Assembly: GCA_012511085.1 (NCBI GenBank) | Contig: JAAZGU010000100.1 | Coordinates: forward strand, 1-5,196 | From: Erysipelothrix sp. | Lineage (GTDB): Bacteria > Bacillota_I > Bacilli_A > Erysipelotrichales > Erysipelotrichaceae | Reading direction: 5' to 3' | Length of the DNA: 5,196 nt | Shown: positions 1 through 5,196 of the stretch, piece after piece | Layout: every line of letters starts with the position of its first letter | Position numbering within the stretch: the first letter of the stretch is position 1 | The notes under the pieces: model-generated | Databases searched by the model: none | What the model was told of the DNA's origin: nothing | The model's input: only the letters and a program-made list of their open reading frames with translations | Made by a program: the position numbers and the translations under genes

Positions 1-2
1 TT

Positions 3-98
3 CCTTATTTAACAACGATTATCGTATTAGCCTTTACATCGAAACGGTCCGCAGCTCCAAAAGCAGCGGGGGAACCTTACGATCCTGGTAAACGTTAA
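3..98 (+). CDS. ABC transporter permease, nucleoside type (C-terminal fragment)
   Basis: Only the last 31 codons lie in the window; the gene begins to the left and stops at TAA 96-98. The fragment begins with the end of a hydrophobic helix (PYLTTIIVLAF). A short basic tail follows with the pattern SAAPKAAGEPYDPGKR. A final helix opening with LPY and a tail close to 'APxALGxPY' is typical of the second permease of BmpA/NupOPQ (PnrABCDE) nucleoside importers, which belong to the same superfamily as the ribose permeases. Such permeases form the membrane channel with a partner permease, an ATPase and a lipoprotein binding protein, so those genes are expected just to the left. The gene converges on a pseudouridine degradation operon, which fits nucleoside uptake. 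The family call rests on a short tail; a sugar permease of the same superfamily is the main alternative. Confidence 0.62.
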   Translation, partial: PYLTTIIVLAFTSKRSAAPKAAGEPYDPGKR

Positions 99-127
99 AA
101 TCATCGCCTGCGGGCGATGATTTTTTT
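97..127 (+). terminator. Rho-independent terminator, probably bidirectional
   Basis: A 12-bp perfect stem pairs 97-108 with 113-124 around a TGCG loop and includes the core ATCATCGCC/GGCGATGAT. On the + strand the run of seven T at 121-127 begins within the 3' arm. It overlaps the permease stop codon and ends that transcript. Read on the minus strand the same hairpin is followed by only four T, but it lies 15 bp beyond the stop codon of the UPF0316 gene, so it can also serve the converging operon. Confidence 0.88.
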
Positions 128-142
128 ATCATGTATTAATAT

Positions 143-697
143 TTATTTTTCTGATCTTAAGGTCGCACCACTGAGTTGTGACACAGCCAGGACACTGACC
201 ATCACATCTGGGTCGATAGCAAACATAATCTTTTTAACATGCGGGATGTGTTTGCGTTTAATGGTCATCACTAGCGTCGGACGTTCAGCATGTTCTATAC
301 CAGTTGCTTTAAGTTGCGTGAGTGCATGCCCATGTTCGCGCAGTTGGATTGCCACTGTTTCTGCCAGGGCATCATCCACAAACACCGCAATGACGGTGGC
401 GTAGCCCAGCGCAATCTTTTCTTCTAAAAGCGAACCAAGCACATTACCGCTGGCAAAGGCCAAAATAAGAACAAGAATTTTAAAGGTATCATCCATAAAG
501 CCACTTAAGGCAGAAGCGGTAATCGTGATCCAAAAACCATATTCTAAGATCGCAATCATGGCGCCAATTGTGCGTTGGTTGCGATGAATAAGCAAGGATC
601 TTAAAGAAGCCAAAGATACTTCAATAAGTTTACCAAAGAAGATAAAGAAATAAACAAGCGGTGATGAACCTGTTAGAAAATTTGTAATTGCGTTCAA
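143..697 (-). CDS. UPF0316 membrane protein (DUF5698 + DUF2179)
   Basis: This 184-residue protein is close to the usual length of the UPF0316 family (B. subtilis YebE type). About three hydrophobic segments (roughly residues 12-31, 45-65 and 72-90) form the N-terminal DUF5698 part. It carries the family-like stretches EVSLASLRSLLIHR and FASGNVLGSLLEEKIALG. Residues about 97-175 form a soluble DUF2179 domain with alternating strands and helices. The biochemical role of the family is not established; DUF2179 also ends YitT-type membrane proteins and may sense a small ligand (inference). The start is TTG at 695-697. A clean AAAGGAG lies 7 nt upstream and no nearby ATG fits. It begins 12 nt after the psuG stop, and its ribosome binding site overlaps that stop, so it is the third gene of the psuK-psuG transcript. 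It stands where E. coli has the pseudouridine transporter psuT, but nothing in its sequence marks it as a transporter. Confidence 0.88.
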   Translation of the reverse strand: MNAITNFLTGSSPLVYFFIFFGKLIEVSLASLRSLLIHRNQRTIGAMIAILEYGFWITITASALSGFMDDTFKILVLILAFASGNVLGSLLEEKIALGYATVIAVFVDDALAETVAIQLREHGHALTQLKATGIEHAERPTLVMTIKRKHIPHVKKIMFAIDPDVMVSVLAVSQLSGATLRSEK

Positions 698-704
698 TGT
701 AATG

Positions 705-711
705 CTCCTTT
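705..711 (-). promoter_or_regulatory. Ribosome binding site deciding a TTG start (UPF0316)
   Basis: Read on the minus strand this is AAAGGAG, with its GGAG ending 7 nt before the TTG at 697. It overlaps the TAA stop of psuG (710-712), so ribosomes finishing psuG uncover or directly use it. This supports both the TTG start and translational coupling. Confidence 0.75.
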
Positions 712-1630
712 ATGGTTGTAAGGCTTGATAAGCGCTTGCGATTTGCGCCGCCAAATGCGCGTTATGAAAGACAAGCTGCATGTTTGATTCTAAACTATCG
801 CCACCGGTAATTTCTTTCACCTGCGCTAAAAGAAAAGGTGTGGTTGCTTTTCCGGTGATGTTTTGGGCTTTTTGTAAGGCCAGCGCTTGGGTAATTGCTG
901 CGTCAATGACTTGCGGGTCCATGGCGTAGGCTTTTGGGATTGGATTGGCAATCACCAGACCACCATGCAGGCCTAAGTCCCATTTAATCTTCATGGCTTT
1001 TGCGATTGCATGTGGTGTTTCAAGCTTAACATCAACCCCATAACCACTTTTAGTGGTATAAAAAGCAGGGAAGTCATCGCTTTGATAGCCAATGACAGGT
1101 ACGCCGTGTGTTTCAAGATATTCAAGCGTTAAGCCAATGTCTAAAATCGATTTGGCTCCAGCACACACAACGGCGACATCCGTATGTGCAAGTTCAAATA
1201 AATCTGCAGAGATATCAAAACTTGTTTCTGCCCCGCGATGGACACCACCGATGCCTCCGGTTGCGAAGACCTTGATGTTGGCAAGCTTTGCGAACACCAT
1301 GGTCGCTGCGACGGTCGTTGCCCCATGGCGGCGCGCCTGCAACACAAAGGGGATGTCTTTGCGCGACACCTTTAAAACATCCTTAGCTTGCGCTAAGATT
1401 TTTAGTTGCGTAGGATTCAAACCGATTTTAATACGTCCATCGATGATGGCGATTGTTGCTGGTACGGCCCCTGCATCACGAATAATGCTTTCCACATGAT
1501 TGGCCATCTCAATGTTTTGCGGGTAGGGCATACCATGTGAAATGATGGTTGACTCAAGTGCAACCAGCGGTTGGTTATTAGCCTTTGCTTTTAAGACTTC
1601 ATCGCTATAGTCGATGTATTGATTAAACAT
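710..1630 (-). CDS. psuG: Pseudouridine-5'-phosphate glycosidase
   Basis: The enzyme reversibly splits pseudouridine 5'-phosphate into uracil and ribose 5-phosphate, breaking a C-C glycosidic bond in the cytoplasm. The 306 residues match the family length (about 300-312) and the conserved blocks are present. They include ALESTIISHGMPYP (22-35), VPATIAIIDG (56-65), SRKDIP (89-94), ATGGIGGVHRG (123-133), VCAGAKSILDIGLTLEYLET (155-174) and GGDSLESN (276-283). Aligned from memory with E. coli PsuG, E26 corresponds to catalytic Glu31 and K160 to the Schiff-base Lys166. D143 matches metal-binding Asp149, and H131 and N283 match active-site His137 and Asn289; none is missing. The ATG start lies inside the end of psuK, giving an 8-nt overlap, with AAGGAG 7 nt upstream. 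It works directly after PsuK, which makes its substrate. The protein is full length with no frameshift. Confidence 0.97.
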   Translation of the reverse strand: MFNQYIDYSDEVLKAKANNQPLVALESTIISHGMPYPQNIEMANHVESIIRDAGAVPATIAIIDGRIKIGLNPTQLKILAQAKDVLKVSRKDIPFVLQARRHGATTVAATMVFAKLANIKVFATGGIGGVHRGAETSFDISADLFELAHTDVAVVCAGAKSILDIGLTLEYLETHGVPVIGYQSDDFPAFYTTKSGYGVDVKLETPHAIAKAMKIKWDLGLHGGLVIANPIPKAYAMDPQVIDAAITQALALQKAQNITGKATTPFLLAQVKEITGGDSLESNMQLVFHNAHLAAQIASAYQALQP

Positions 1631-2534
1631 AAGCTTGCTCCTTGATTGTTTTTAATAACAGCGTTTCGCTGAATTCTGGATGAATGCTTTGCTTGGATTT
1701 TAAGGTAATGGCGGCACTCGCTAAGGCAAAGTGCATGCTTGCTTGGTAATTGTAGTCATGCATGATTCCATAAATTAAACCGGCTAAAAAAGCATCGCCA
1801 GCACCTGTCGTGTTGACTATCTGACTTGCATAAGCCGCGAAAGGGTAGGATTTTCCTTGTTTAATAAGCAAGGCGCCATCTTTACCAAAGGTAATCACCA
1901 CGTGCCTAACTTTTTGGGCTAAGCGTAGAAAGTTGGCATCGTTGGGGGTGCCCATGAGCACTTGCGCTTCGTTTTTATTAATTTTTAATGTATCGATGGC
2001 ATGCAGATGCGGTTTGATTTTGATAACCTTGCTGCTGGATACACCATCCACAAAAAAACGTGTGTTTTTAAAATGTGTCAGTAAATAATCTAGCGTTGCT
2101 TGGGGTAAGTTGGTATCCAGGACACAAACGTGTGCGTTTTCAATCAAGCTACGGTGGTTTTGAATGAAGGGCACATCAAGCAAATCAAGCACATCCATCG
2201 CGTTAATCCCCAGCAACAAATCGTTGTTTTCATCCAAGACACTCAGATAGGTTGCGGTTGGATGGGTGTCGCTTATAACACAGTGCTCCATGTTGAGGTT
2301 GATGGTTTGTGCATGGTTACGGATTTGATGGCCGTAAGCATCAGCGCCTAAGGCACTAAGTAAGATCGTTTTTAAATTCAAACGGGCACAGTTTTCAGCA
2401 ATGTTGCGTCCCACGCCACCGTATGCGGTGGTGATGGTACCAATGTTGGACTCACCATAAACCAAACTTTGTGTTGCTTGGCCAAACACATCCATGTTTG
2501 TACCACCGATAATAAGGACATAGGGTTGTGACAT
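1623..2534 (-). CDS. psuK: Pseudouridine kinase (PfkB family)
   Basis: PsuK phosphorylates pseudouridine with ATP to pseudouridine 5'-phosphate, the substrate of PsuG. With ATG 2534 the protein has 303 residues, usual for this family. The ribokinase/PfkB fold is marked by IIGGTNMDVFG near the N-terminus (8-18) and GGVGRN (39-44). NKNEA follows at 186-190, an NxxE motif expected to help bind magnesium-ATP. The C-terminal signature NTTGAGDAF lies at 241-249, with D247 as the predicted catalytic base. Blocks such as ATYLSVLD (94-101) and GINAMD (109-114) resemble E. coli PsuK (YeiC) as I recall it. A longer reading from TTG 2558 adds 8 residues, but that codon overlaps the promoter -10. AAAGGAGG 7 nt before ATG 2534 decides for the shorter form. 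No N-terminal helix-turn-helix is fused. Specificity for pseudouridine rests strongly on the adjacent psuG. Confidence 0.95.
   Translation of the reverse strand: MSQPYVLIIGGTNMDVFGQATQSLVYGESNIGTITTAYGGVGRNIAENCARLNLKTILLSALGADAYGHQIRNHAQTINLNMEHCVISDTHPTATYLSVLDENNDLLLGINAMDVLDLLDVPFIQNHRSLIENAHVCVLDTNLPQATLDYLLTHFKNTRFFVDGVSSSKVIKIKPHLHAIDTLKINKNEAQVLMGTPNDANFLRLAQKVRHVVITFGKDGALLIKQGKSYPFAAYASQIVNTTGAGDAFLAGLIYGIMHDYNYQASMHFALASAAITLKSKQSIHPEFSETLLLKTIKEQAYV
1637..1643 (-). promoter_or_regulatory. Ribosome binding site of psuG, inside psuK
   Basis: Minus-strand AAGGAGC lies within the last codons of psuK, 7 nt before the psuG ATG at 1630. The psuK stop (1623-1625) falls after that ATG, so the two genes are translationally coupled. 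Confidence 0.7.
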
Positions 2535-2541
2535 CAGCCGG

Positions 2542-2549
2542 CCTCCTTT
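2542..2549 (-). promoter_or_regulatory. Ribosome binding site fixing the psuK start
   Basis: Minus-strand AAAGGAGG, a near-perfect Shine-Dalgarno sequence, ends 7 nt before ATG 2534. The upstream in-frame TTG at 2558 has no comparable site. Confidence 0.8.
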
Positions 2550-2550
2550 A

Positions 2551-2566
2551 TTTAACAATTATAACA
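2551..2566 (-). promoter_or_regulatory. Extended -10 promoter of the psuK operon
   Basis: On the minus strand TGT-TATAAT (2566-2558) is a perfect -10 hexamer with the TGn extension. The -35 position (about 2581-2586) falls in the preceding terminator hairpin and matches the consensus poorly, as extended -10 promoters tolerate. Transcription would start near 2551, leaving a leader of about 17 nt. There is no room for a riboswitch, and no clear operator palindrome is visible. Confidence 0.68.
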
Positions 2567-2570
2567 AATC

Positions 2571-2603
2571 CAAAATAAAAAGGCGTGGTGTTTCACGCCT
2601 TTT
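2571..2603 (-). terminator. Rho-independent terminator of the NAD-salvage operon
   Basis: A perfect 10-bp stem (AAAAGGCGTG, 2578-2587, with CACGCCTTTT, 2594-2603) encloses a 6-nt loop. On the minus strand the 3' arm runs into TTTTTATTTT (2581-2572). It begins 2 bp after the stop codon of the nicotinate phosphoribosyltransferase gene. The + strand reading gives only four T and no + gene precedes it. Confidence 0.92.
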
Positions 2604-2605
2604 CC

Positions 2606-4063
2606 TTATTTAATTAATGGTTCTCGATGTTTGTTGATGAGATCGTTTCTCAGATTGAAGAGCTTTAAGGACAAGTCCACATAATACTTGCTTGGAAATG
2701 CCAAACGTTTCATCTCATCGTACAAGGTGTCCATTTGCGCTTTACAATATTGTTTCACCGCATCAATGCTTGGCATCTCATAGACACGCTTGCCTTGTTT
2801 AAAGATAGGCACCAGCATGTTTTTAAAGGTGTAGTTGCTGATTAGTTTTTGTTTCCAGGTGGCGTTGGGATCAAAAAGTAAGAATTCATCCTCAGGGACC
2901 ACTTCATCATCTAAAAACAAACAGTCAGCCAGGGCCATGTTGGTGTCTTTGTCATAAAAACGAATAACCTTTTTCACACCCGGGTTTGTCATTTTTTCGA
3001 TGTTGTCACTGATTTTAATTTTTGGTTCCATGACATCGTTTTCTTGGAAGGCCACCAATTTATAGACACCGCTGATCACGGGGTCTAATTTGGCGGTGAT
3101 GATGTTTTCACCAATTCCAAAGCCATCAATTTCCGCATCTTGGTTGATGAGTTCTTGGATGATGTTTTCATCCAAAGAATTGCTGGCGATGATGTGCGTG
3201 TCGTGCAATCCGGCAGCATCTAGCATCTTCCGTGCCTCTTTTGATAAATAGGACAAGTCACCGGAATCGAGTCGAATTGCTTTTAAATGATAGCCATTGG
3301 GAAGCAAGTAATCGTGGGCAACTTTAATGGCATTGGGTACCCCAGAACGTAAGGTGTCGTAGGTATCAACCAACAAGACACAATTGGTGGGGTTGATCTT
3401 ACAATAACTTAAAAAAGCATCGTATTCACTGTCAAAGAGTTGCACATAAGAGTGGGCAATCGTGCCCGTCACTGGGATATCAAATACAAAGCCGGCTTGC
3501 GTGTTGGAGGTGTTTTCAAAACCACCAATGTAGGCAGCGCGTGCTCCTAAAACGCCCGCATCAAAACCATGGGCACGGCGGGCACCAAATTCCATGGCCA
3601 GCCGGTGTTGCGCCACGTGTTTGATTTTACTGGCTTTGGTTGTAATCAAGGTTGGATAATTGACGCATGCCAATAAAATGGTTTCCATGAGTTGCGCTTC
3701 GATGAGGTTGCCACTCACGCGCACCAGCGGTTCATTGGCAAAACAGAGCGTGCCTTCTGGCATCGCATGAATATCCAAGCTTAATTTTAAATCGCCAAGA
3801 TATTCTAAGAAATCTTCGGTGAAATACTCAGTGGAACGCAAATAATCAATGTGTTCTGGCTCAAAGGAAAAGTTTTCCACCAATTTAATAAATTCATGCA
3901 GACCATTGAAAAGCATGTAGCCACCATCTTGGGGGATGCGGCGCACAAACATATCAAAGGTTGCCTTTTTGTTTTGAAGATTTGCTTTAAAGTAAGATTG
4001 GGCCATCGTCAATTCATAAAAGTCGATGTACAGGGGTAAATTAACATTGCTCGAGTGTAACAT
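2606..4063 (-). CDS. pncB: Nicotinate phosphoribosyltransferase
   Basis: This cytoplasmic enzyme joins nicotinate and PRPP to give nicotinate mononucleotide (Preiss-Handler NAD salvage), usually with ATP hydrolysis. The 485 residues match the long bacterial form. The N-terminus (LPLYIDFYELTMAQSYF, 9-25) and FDMFVRRIP (36-44) are typical. The catalytic core contains EFGARRAHG (158-166), then GTIAHS (200-205), where H204 is the expected phosphorylated histidine. LVDTYDTL (231-238), RLDSGD (264-269) and FGIGEN (315-320) form the PRPP and phosphate-binding region. The tail has the family pattern PSKYYVDLSLKLFNLRNDLI (457-476). Start ATG 4063 is the only in-frame ATG, GTG or TTG before the conserved N-terminus; a stop codon lies 4 codons upstream. 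It overlaps the nicotinamidase gene by 23 nt. AGGAG lies 15 nt upstream, unusually far, so reinitiation after the upstream gene may help. A terminator follows at once. Confidence 0.96.
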   Translation of the reverse strand: MLHSSNVNLPLYIDFYELTMAQSYFKANLQNKKATFDMFVRRIPQDGGYMLFNGLHEFIKLVENFSFEPEHIDYLRSTEYFTEDFLEYLGDLKLSLDIHAMPEGTLCFANEPLVRVSGNLIEAQLMETILLACVNYPTLITTKASKIKHVAQHRLAMEFGARRAHGFDAGVLGARAAYIGGFENTSNTQAGFVFDIPVTGTIAHSYVQLFDSEYDAFLSYCKINPTNCVLLVDTYDTLRSGVPNAIKVAHDYLLPNGYHLKAIRLDSGDLSYLSKEARKMLDAAGLHDTHIIASNSLDENIIQELINQDAEIDGFGIGENIITAKLDPVISGVYKLVAFQENDVMEPKIKISDNIEKMTNPGVKKVIRFYDKDTNMALADCLFLDDEVVPEDEFLLFDPNATWKQKLISNYTFKNMLVPIFKQGKRVYEMPSIDAVKQYCKAQMDTLYDEMKRLAFPSKYYVDLSLKLFNLRNDLINKHREPLIK

Positions 4064-4631
4064 GATCGTAAACTAAAACTCCTAACTGTTTCATTAATGT
4101 GTAGGCCATTTCATTGAAAATGGCTTTGTTGTGATTTTCAATATGGAAAGTGTCACTGGTGTCCGTGGTCACGATGACGTTGGACTCATAATTGTGTTCG
4201 TGCAAATAAGCTAACAACGTCGATGCAAAGTTTAAGACACAGATGTCAGTCACACACCCAACCACGACATAATTTTTATAAATCGGTTGGTCCTTGAACC
4301 ACGCAATGAACTCCGGTGCTAGAAACCCGTTGATGCTGTTTTTGTTGAGCCGCACAATCACGTCCTCATACACTTTCAATTCATCGACAAGTTCACTTTC
4401 ATGACTACCAGCGATACAATGTGGTAAAAACGCACTGAATTCACGACTATCTTTTTCATGAGCATCGCATAAAGCAATGATTGGATAGCCTTTGGATTTA
4501 AAATCCTTGATAATTTCCTCAATCGGTTTGATAATATGAGCAATGGATTGGTCAGCCATTGGACCTTCTTTGATGAAGCCATTGATCACATCCACAATAA
4601 CCAAACAAGATTGTGGTGATGTTTCTTTCAT
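4041..4631 (-). CDS. pncA: Nicotinamidase (isochorismatase-family cysteine hydrolase)
   Basis: The protein is predicted to deaminate nicotinamide to nicotinate, the substrate of the next gene's product. With ATG 4631 it has 196 residues, normal for the family. The catalytic triad is visible. D14 sits in VIVDVINGF, K97 in LNKNSINGF and C131 in VVVGCVTDICV, whose preceding CV pair marks the usual cis-peptide site. D56 and H58 (CDAHEKDS) with H71 (FLPHCIAGS) form the expected metal site of nicotinamidases, which separates it from metal-free isochorismatases. An in-frame GTG at 4640 would add three residues, but GAGGTG sits 6 nt before ATG 4631 and favours the shorter form. It is the first gene of a two-gene operon with pncB, and its end overlaps the pncB start. 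Homology alone would allow another cysteine hydrolase; the metal motif and the pncB neighbour make nicotinamidase by far the best call. Confidence 0.92.
   Translation of the reverse strand: MKETSPQSCLVIVDVINGFIKEGPMADQSIAHIIKPIEEIIKDFKSKGYPIIALCDAHEKDSREFSAFLPHCIAGSHESELVDELKVYEDVIVRLNKNSINGFLAPEFIAWFKDQPIYKNYVVVGCVTDICVLNFASTLLAYLHEHNYESNVIVTTDTSDTFHIENHNKAIFNEMAYTLMKQLGVLVYDHVTLEQC
4079..4083 (-). promoter_or_regulatory. Distant ribosome binding site of pncB
   Basis: Minus-strand AGGAG inside the end of the nicotinamidase gene is the only Shine-Dalgarno-like site before ATG 4063. The 15-nt spacing is about twice that of the other genes here. It may act weakly, with coupling to translation of the upstream gene. 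Confidence 0.4.
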
Positions 4632-4637
4632 AAATCG

Positions 4638-4643
4638 CACCTC
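4638..4643 (-). promoter_or_regulatory. Ribosome binding site fixing the nicotinamidase start
   Basis: Minus-strand GAGGTG, complementary to the 16S rRNA tail, lies 6 nt before ATG 4631. It contains the alternative GTG codon (4640), which therefore is unlikely to be the start. Confidence 0.65.
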
Positions 4644-4648
4644 GCTTA

Positions 4649-4660
4649 TGGTAATATTAT
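4649..4660 (+). promoter_or_regulatory. Possible promoter of the divergent M16 gene
   Basis: The only -10 candidates ahead of the rightward gene are TGG-TAATAT (4649-4657) and TATTAT (4655-4660). A weak TTCATA (4627-4632) stands 19 nt before the first. They overlap the -10 of the leftward promoter on the opposite strand. The match is poor, so this is tentative. Confidence 0.32.
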
Positions 4661-4664
4661 ATCA
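4649..4664 (-). promoter_or_regulatory. Extended -10 promoter of the nicotinamidase-pncB operon
   Basis: On the minus strand TGA-TATAAT (4664-4656) is a perfect -10 with the TGn extension and no good -35. The predicted start near 4649 leaves a leader of about 17 nt, matching the psuK promoter in layout. It lies in the 51-bp gap shared with the divergent gene. Confidence 0.66.
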
Positions 4665-4672
4665 AATTCATC

Positions 4673-4678
4673 AGGAGG
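4673..4678 (+). promoter_or_regulatory. Ribosome binding site of the M16-type gene
   Basis: AGGAGG followed by TT stands 4 nt before ATG 4683. This is a strong match with slightly short spacing, and it supports this start for the rightward gene. Confidence 0.7.
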
Positions 4679-4682
4679 TTGT

Positions 4683-5196
4683 ATGCAAACAAAGCAAAAT
4701 CAATTAAATCCGTGGGCAAGCCATCTTAAAAACACAGACAAATACAAGGATGTCACCTTGGTGGCGCGGATGCGAATCCCTTTAACAAAAACAAACGCCA
4801 CGTTGGCAGCCCTTTATTTAGTGCTTGTTGAGGACCGTAACGTTTTTTATCCCAGCAAAGCCACCATGTTAGCCGCAAAGGATGCTTTGTACGGATGTAC
4901 CTTTGGCAGTGAAGTGGTTGGCTATCATGACCATATGGTGCTTCAAATCGCAAGCAAAGTCATTGATGTGCGGTTTGTGGAGCAAGCAGACTTATACGTT
5001 CAACACTACGCTTGGTTTTTAAAAATGATAGAGGCACCGCTTGTGAATGAGGCGACCTTAAAAGAAGCGAAGCAAGTCGTTAAAGATCGTTTGTTGCGGG
5101 ATTTTGATCAGCCTTCCAAATACGCACAAATTCGTGCTTTTGAAAGTTTGGGTGCGGATGTGGTGCTGGCAATTAATTTGGATGGCGATCTTAAAA
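4683..5196 (+). CDS. M16-type (insulinase-like) protein, YfmF-like, 5' part
   Basis: The first 171 codons are present and the frame is open to the right edge; the full family length is a little over 400 residues. Near the N-terminus, VTLVARMRIPL (24-34) forms the opening strand of an M16 domain. PSKATMLAAKDALYG (57-71) matches the 'PS...L..LYG' block of the YfmF group. LKEAKQVVKDRLLRDFDQP (126-144) matches its conserved helix. The zinc motif HxxEH of active M16 peptidases should fall around residues 40-50, where the sequence reads TLAALYLVLVE, so this half lacks metal-binding residues. In Bacilli such inactive proteins are encoded next to an M16 peptidase (YmfH type) and are linked to 5-aminopentanol modification of elongation factor P; the partner would be expected just downstream. 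Start ATG 4683 follows AGGAGG. Another catalytically dead M16 subunit is the alternative. Confidence 0.72.
   Translation, partial: MQTKQNQLNPWASHLKNTDKYKDVTLVARMRIPLTKTNATLAALYLVLVEDRNVFYPSKATMLAAKDALYGCTFGSEVVGYHDHMVLQIASKVIDVRFVEQADLYVQHYAWFLKMIEAPLVNEATLKEAKQVVKDRLLRDFDQPSKYAQIRAFESLGADVVLAINLDGDLK

Noticed and set aside
117..404. Rightward open frame of 95 codons opposite the UPF0316 gene
   Set aside because: It begins inside the terminator hairpin, lacks a ribosome binding site and resembles no family I know; the opposite strand holds a well-supported gene.
1092..1499. Rightward open frame of 135 codons opposite psuG
   Set aside because: It is wholly antisense to the conserved core of psuG, and its openness follows from psuG codon use.
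2535..2558. Longer psuK N-terminus from TTG 2558
   Set aside because: That TTG overlaps the promoter -10, while a near-perfect ribosome binding site points to ATG 2534, just before the conserved start of the protein.
2602..2613. A 12-base match to positions 1-12 (TTCCTTATTTAA)
   Set aside because: One copy is coding in the permease, the other spans the end of pncB on the opposite strand. It is short and AT-rich, with no further similarity on either side, so it is most likely chance.
4632..4682. Riboswitch or leader RNA ahead of the NAD-salvage operon
   Set aside because: The predicted leader is about 17 nt, too short for any known riboswitch, and no stable hairpin is visible.
4753..4953. 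Leftward open frame of 66 codons
   Set aside because: It is antisense to the M16-type gene, with no ribosome binding site and a composition unlike a real protein.

Overview
The window comes from a low- to mid-GC Gram-positive-type bacterium (Bacillota, or a standard-code relative of the Mollicutes such as the Acholeplasma/Izemoplasma side). The grounds are strong AGGAGG-type ribosome binding sites, TTG as a start codon, compact operons with overlapping genes, a UPF0316 membrane protein and an M16 protein of the YfmF type. Every tryptophan codon in the genes is TGG, and all six visible stop codons are TAA, so there is no sign of the mycoplasma code. The genus cannot be fixed from this window.

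Layout, left to right. (1) Positions 1-98 (+) hold the last 31 codons of an ABC permease resembling the nucleoside importer NupQ/PnrD. It ends at a strong hairpin terminator that also lies just past the end of the opposing operon. (2) Positions 143-2534 (-) form a three-gene operon read right to left. It runs psuK (pseudouridine kinase), psuG (pseudouridine-5'-phosphate glycosidase) and a UPF0316 (DUF5698/DUF2179) membrane protein. The genes overlap or nearly touch, each with its own ribosome binding site, and an extended -10 promoter sits just before psuK. (3) Positions 2606-4631 (-) form a two-gene NAD-salvage operon, a nicotinamidase-type isochorismatase hydrolase followed by nicotinate phosphoribosyltransferase. 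It has an extended -10 promoter and ends in a hairpin terminator that abuts the psuK promoter. (4) From 4683 (+) a divergent gene runs off the right edge. It is an M16-type protein lacking the zinc motif and resembles YfmF.

The genes fit together as a salvage neighbourhood. PsuK phosphorylates pseudouridine, and PsuG splits the C-glycosidic bond to give uracil and ribose 5-phosphate. The nearby nucleoside-type importer could supply the substrate. The second operon turns nicotinamide into nicotinate and then nicotinate mononucleotide, using PRPP, which cells make from ribose 5-phosphate. All core enzymes belong to known families. I found no RNA gene, mobile element, CRISPR array or clearly new system. 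The least explained item is the UPF0316 membrane protein coupled to psuG.
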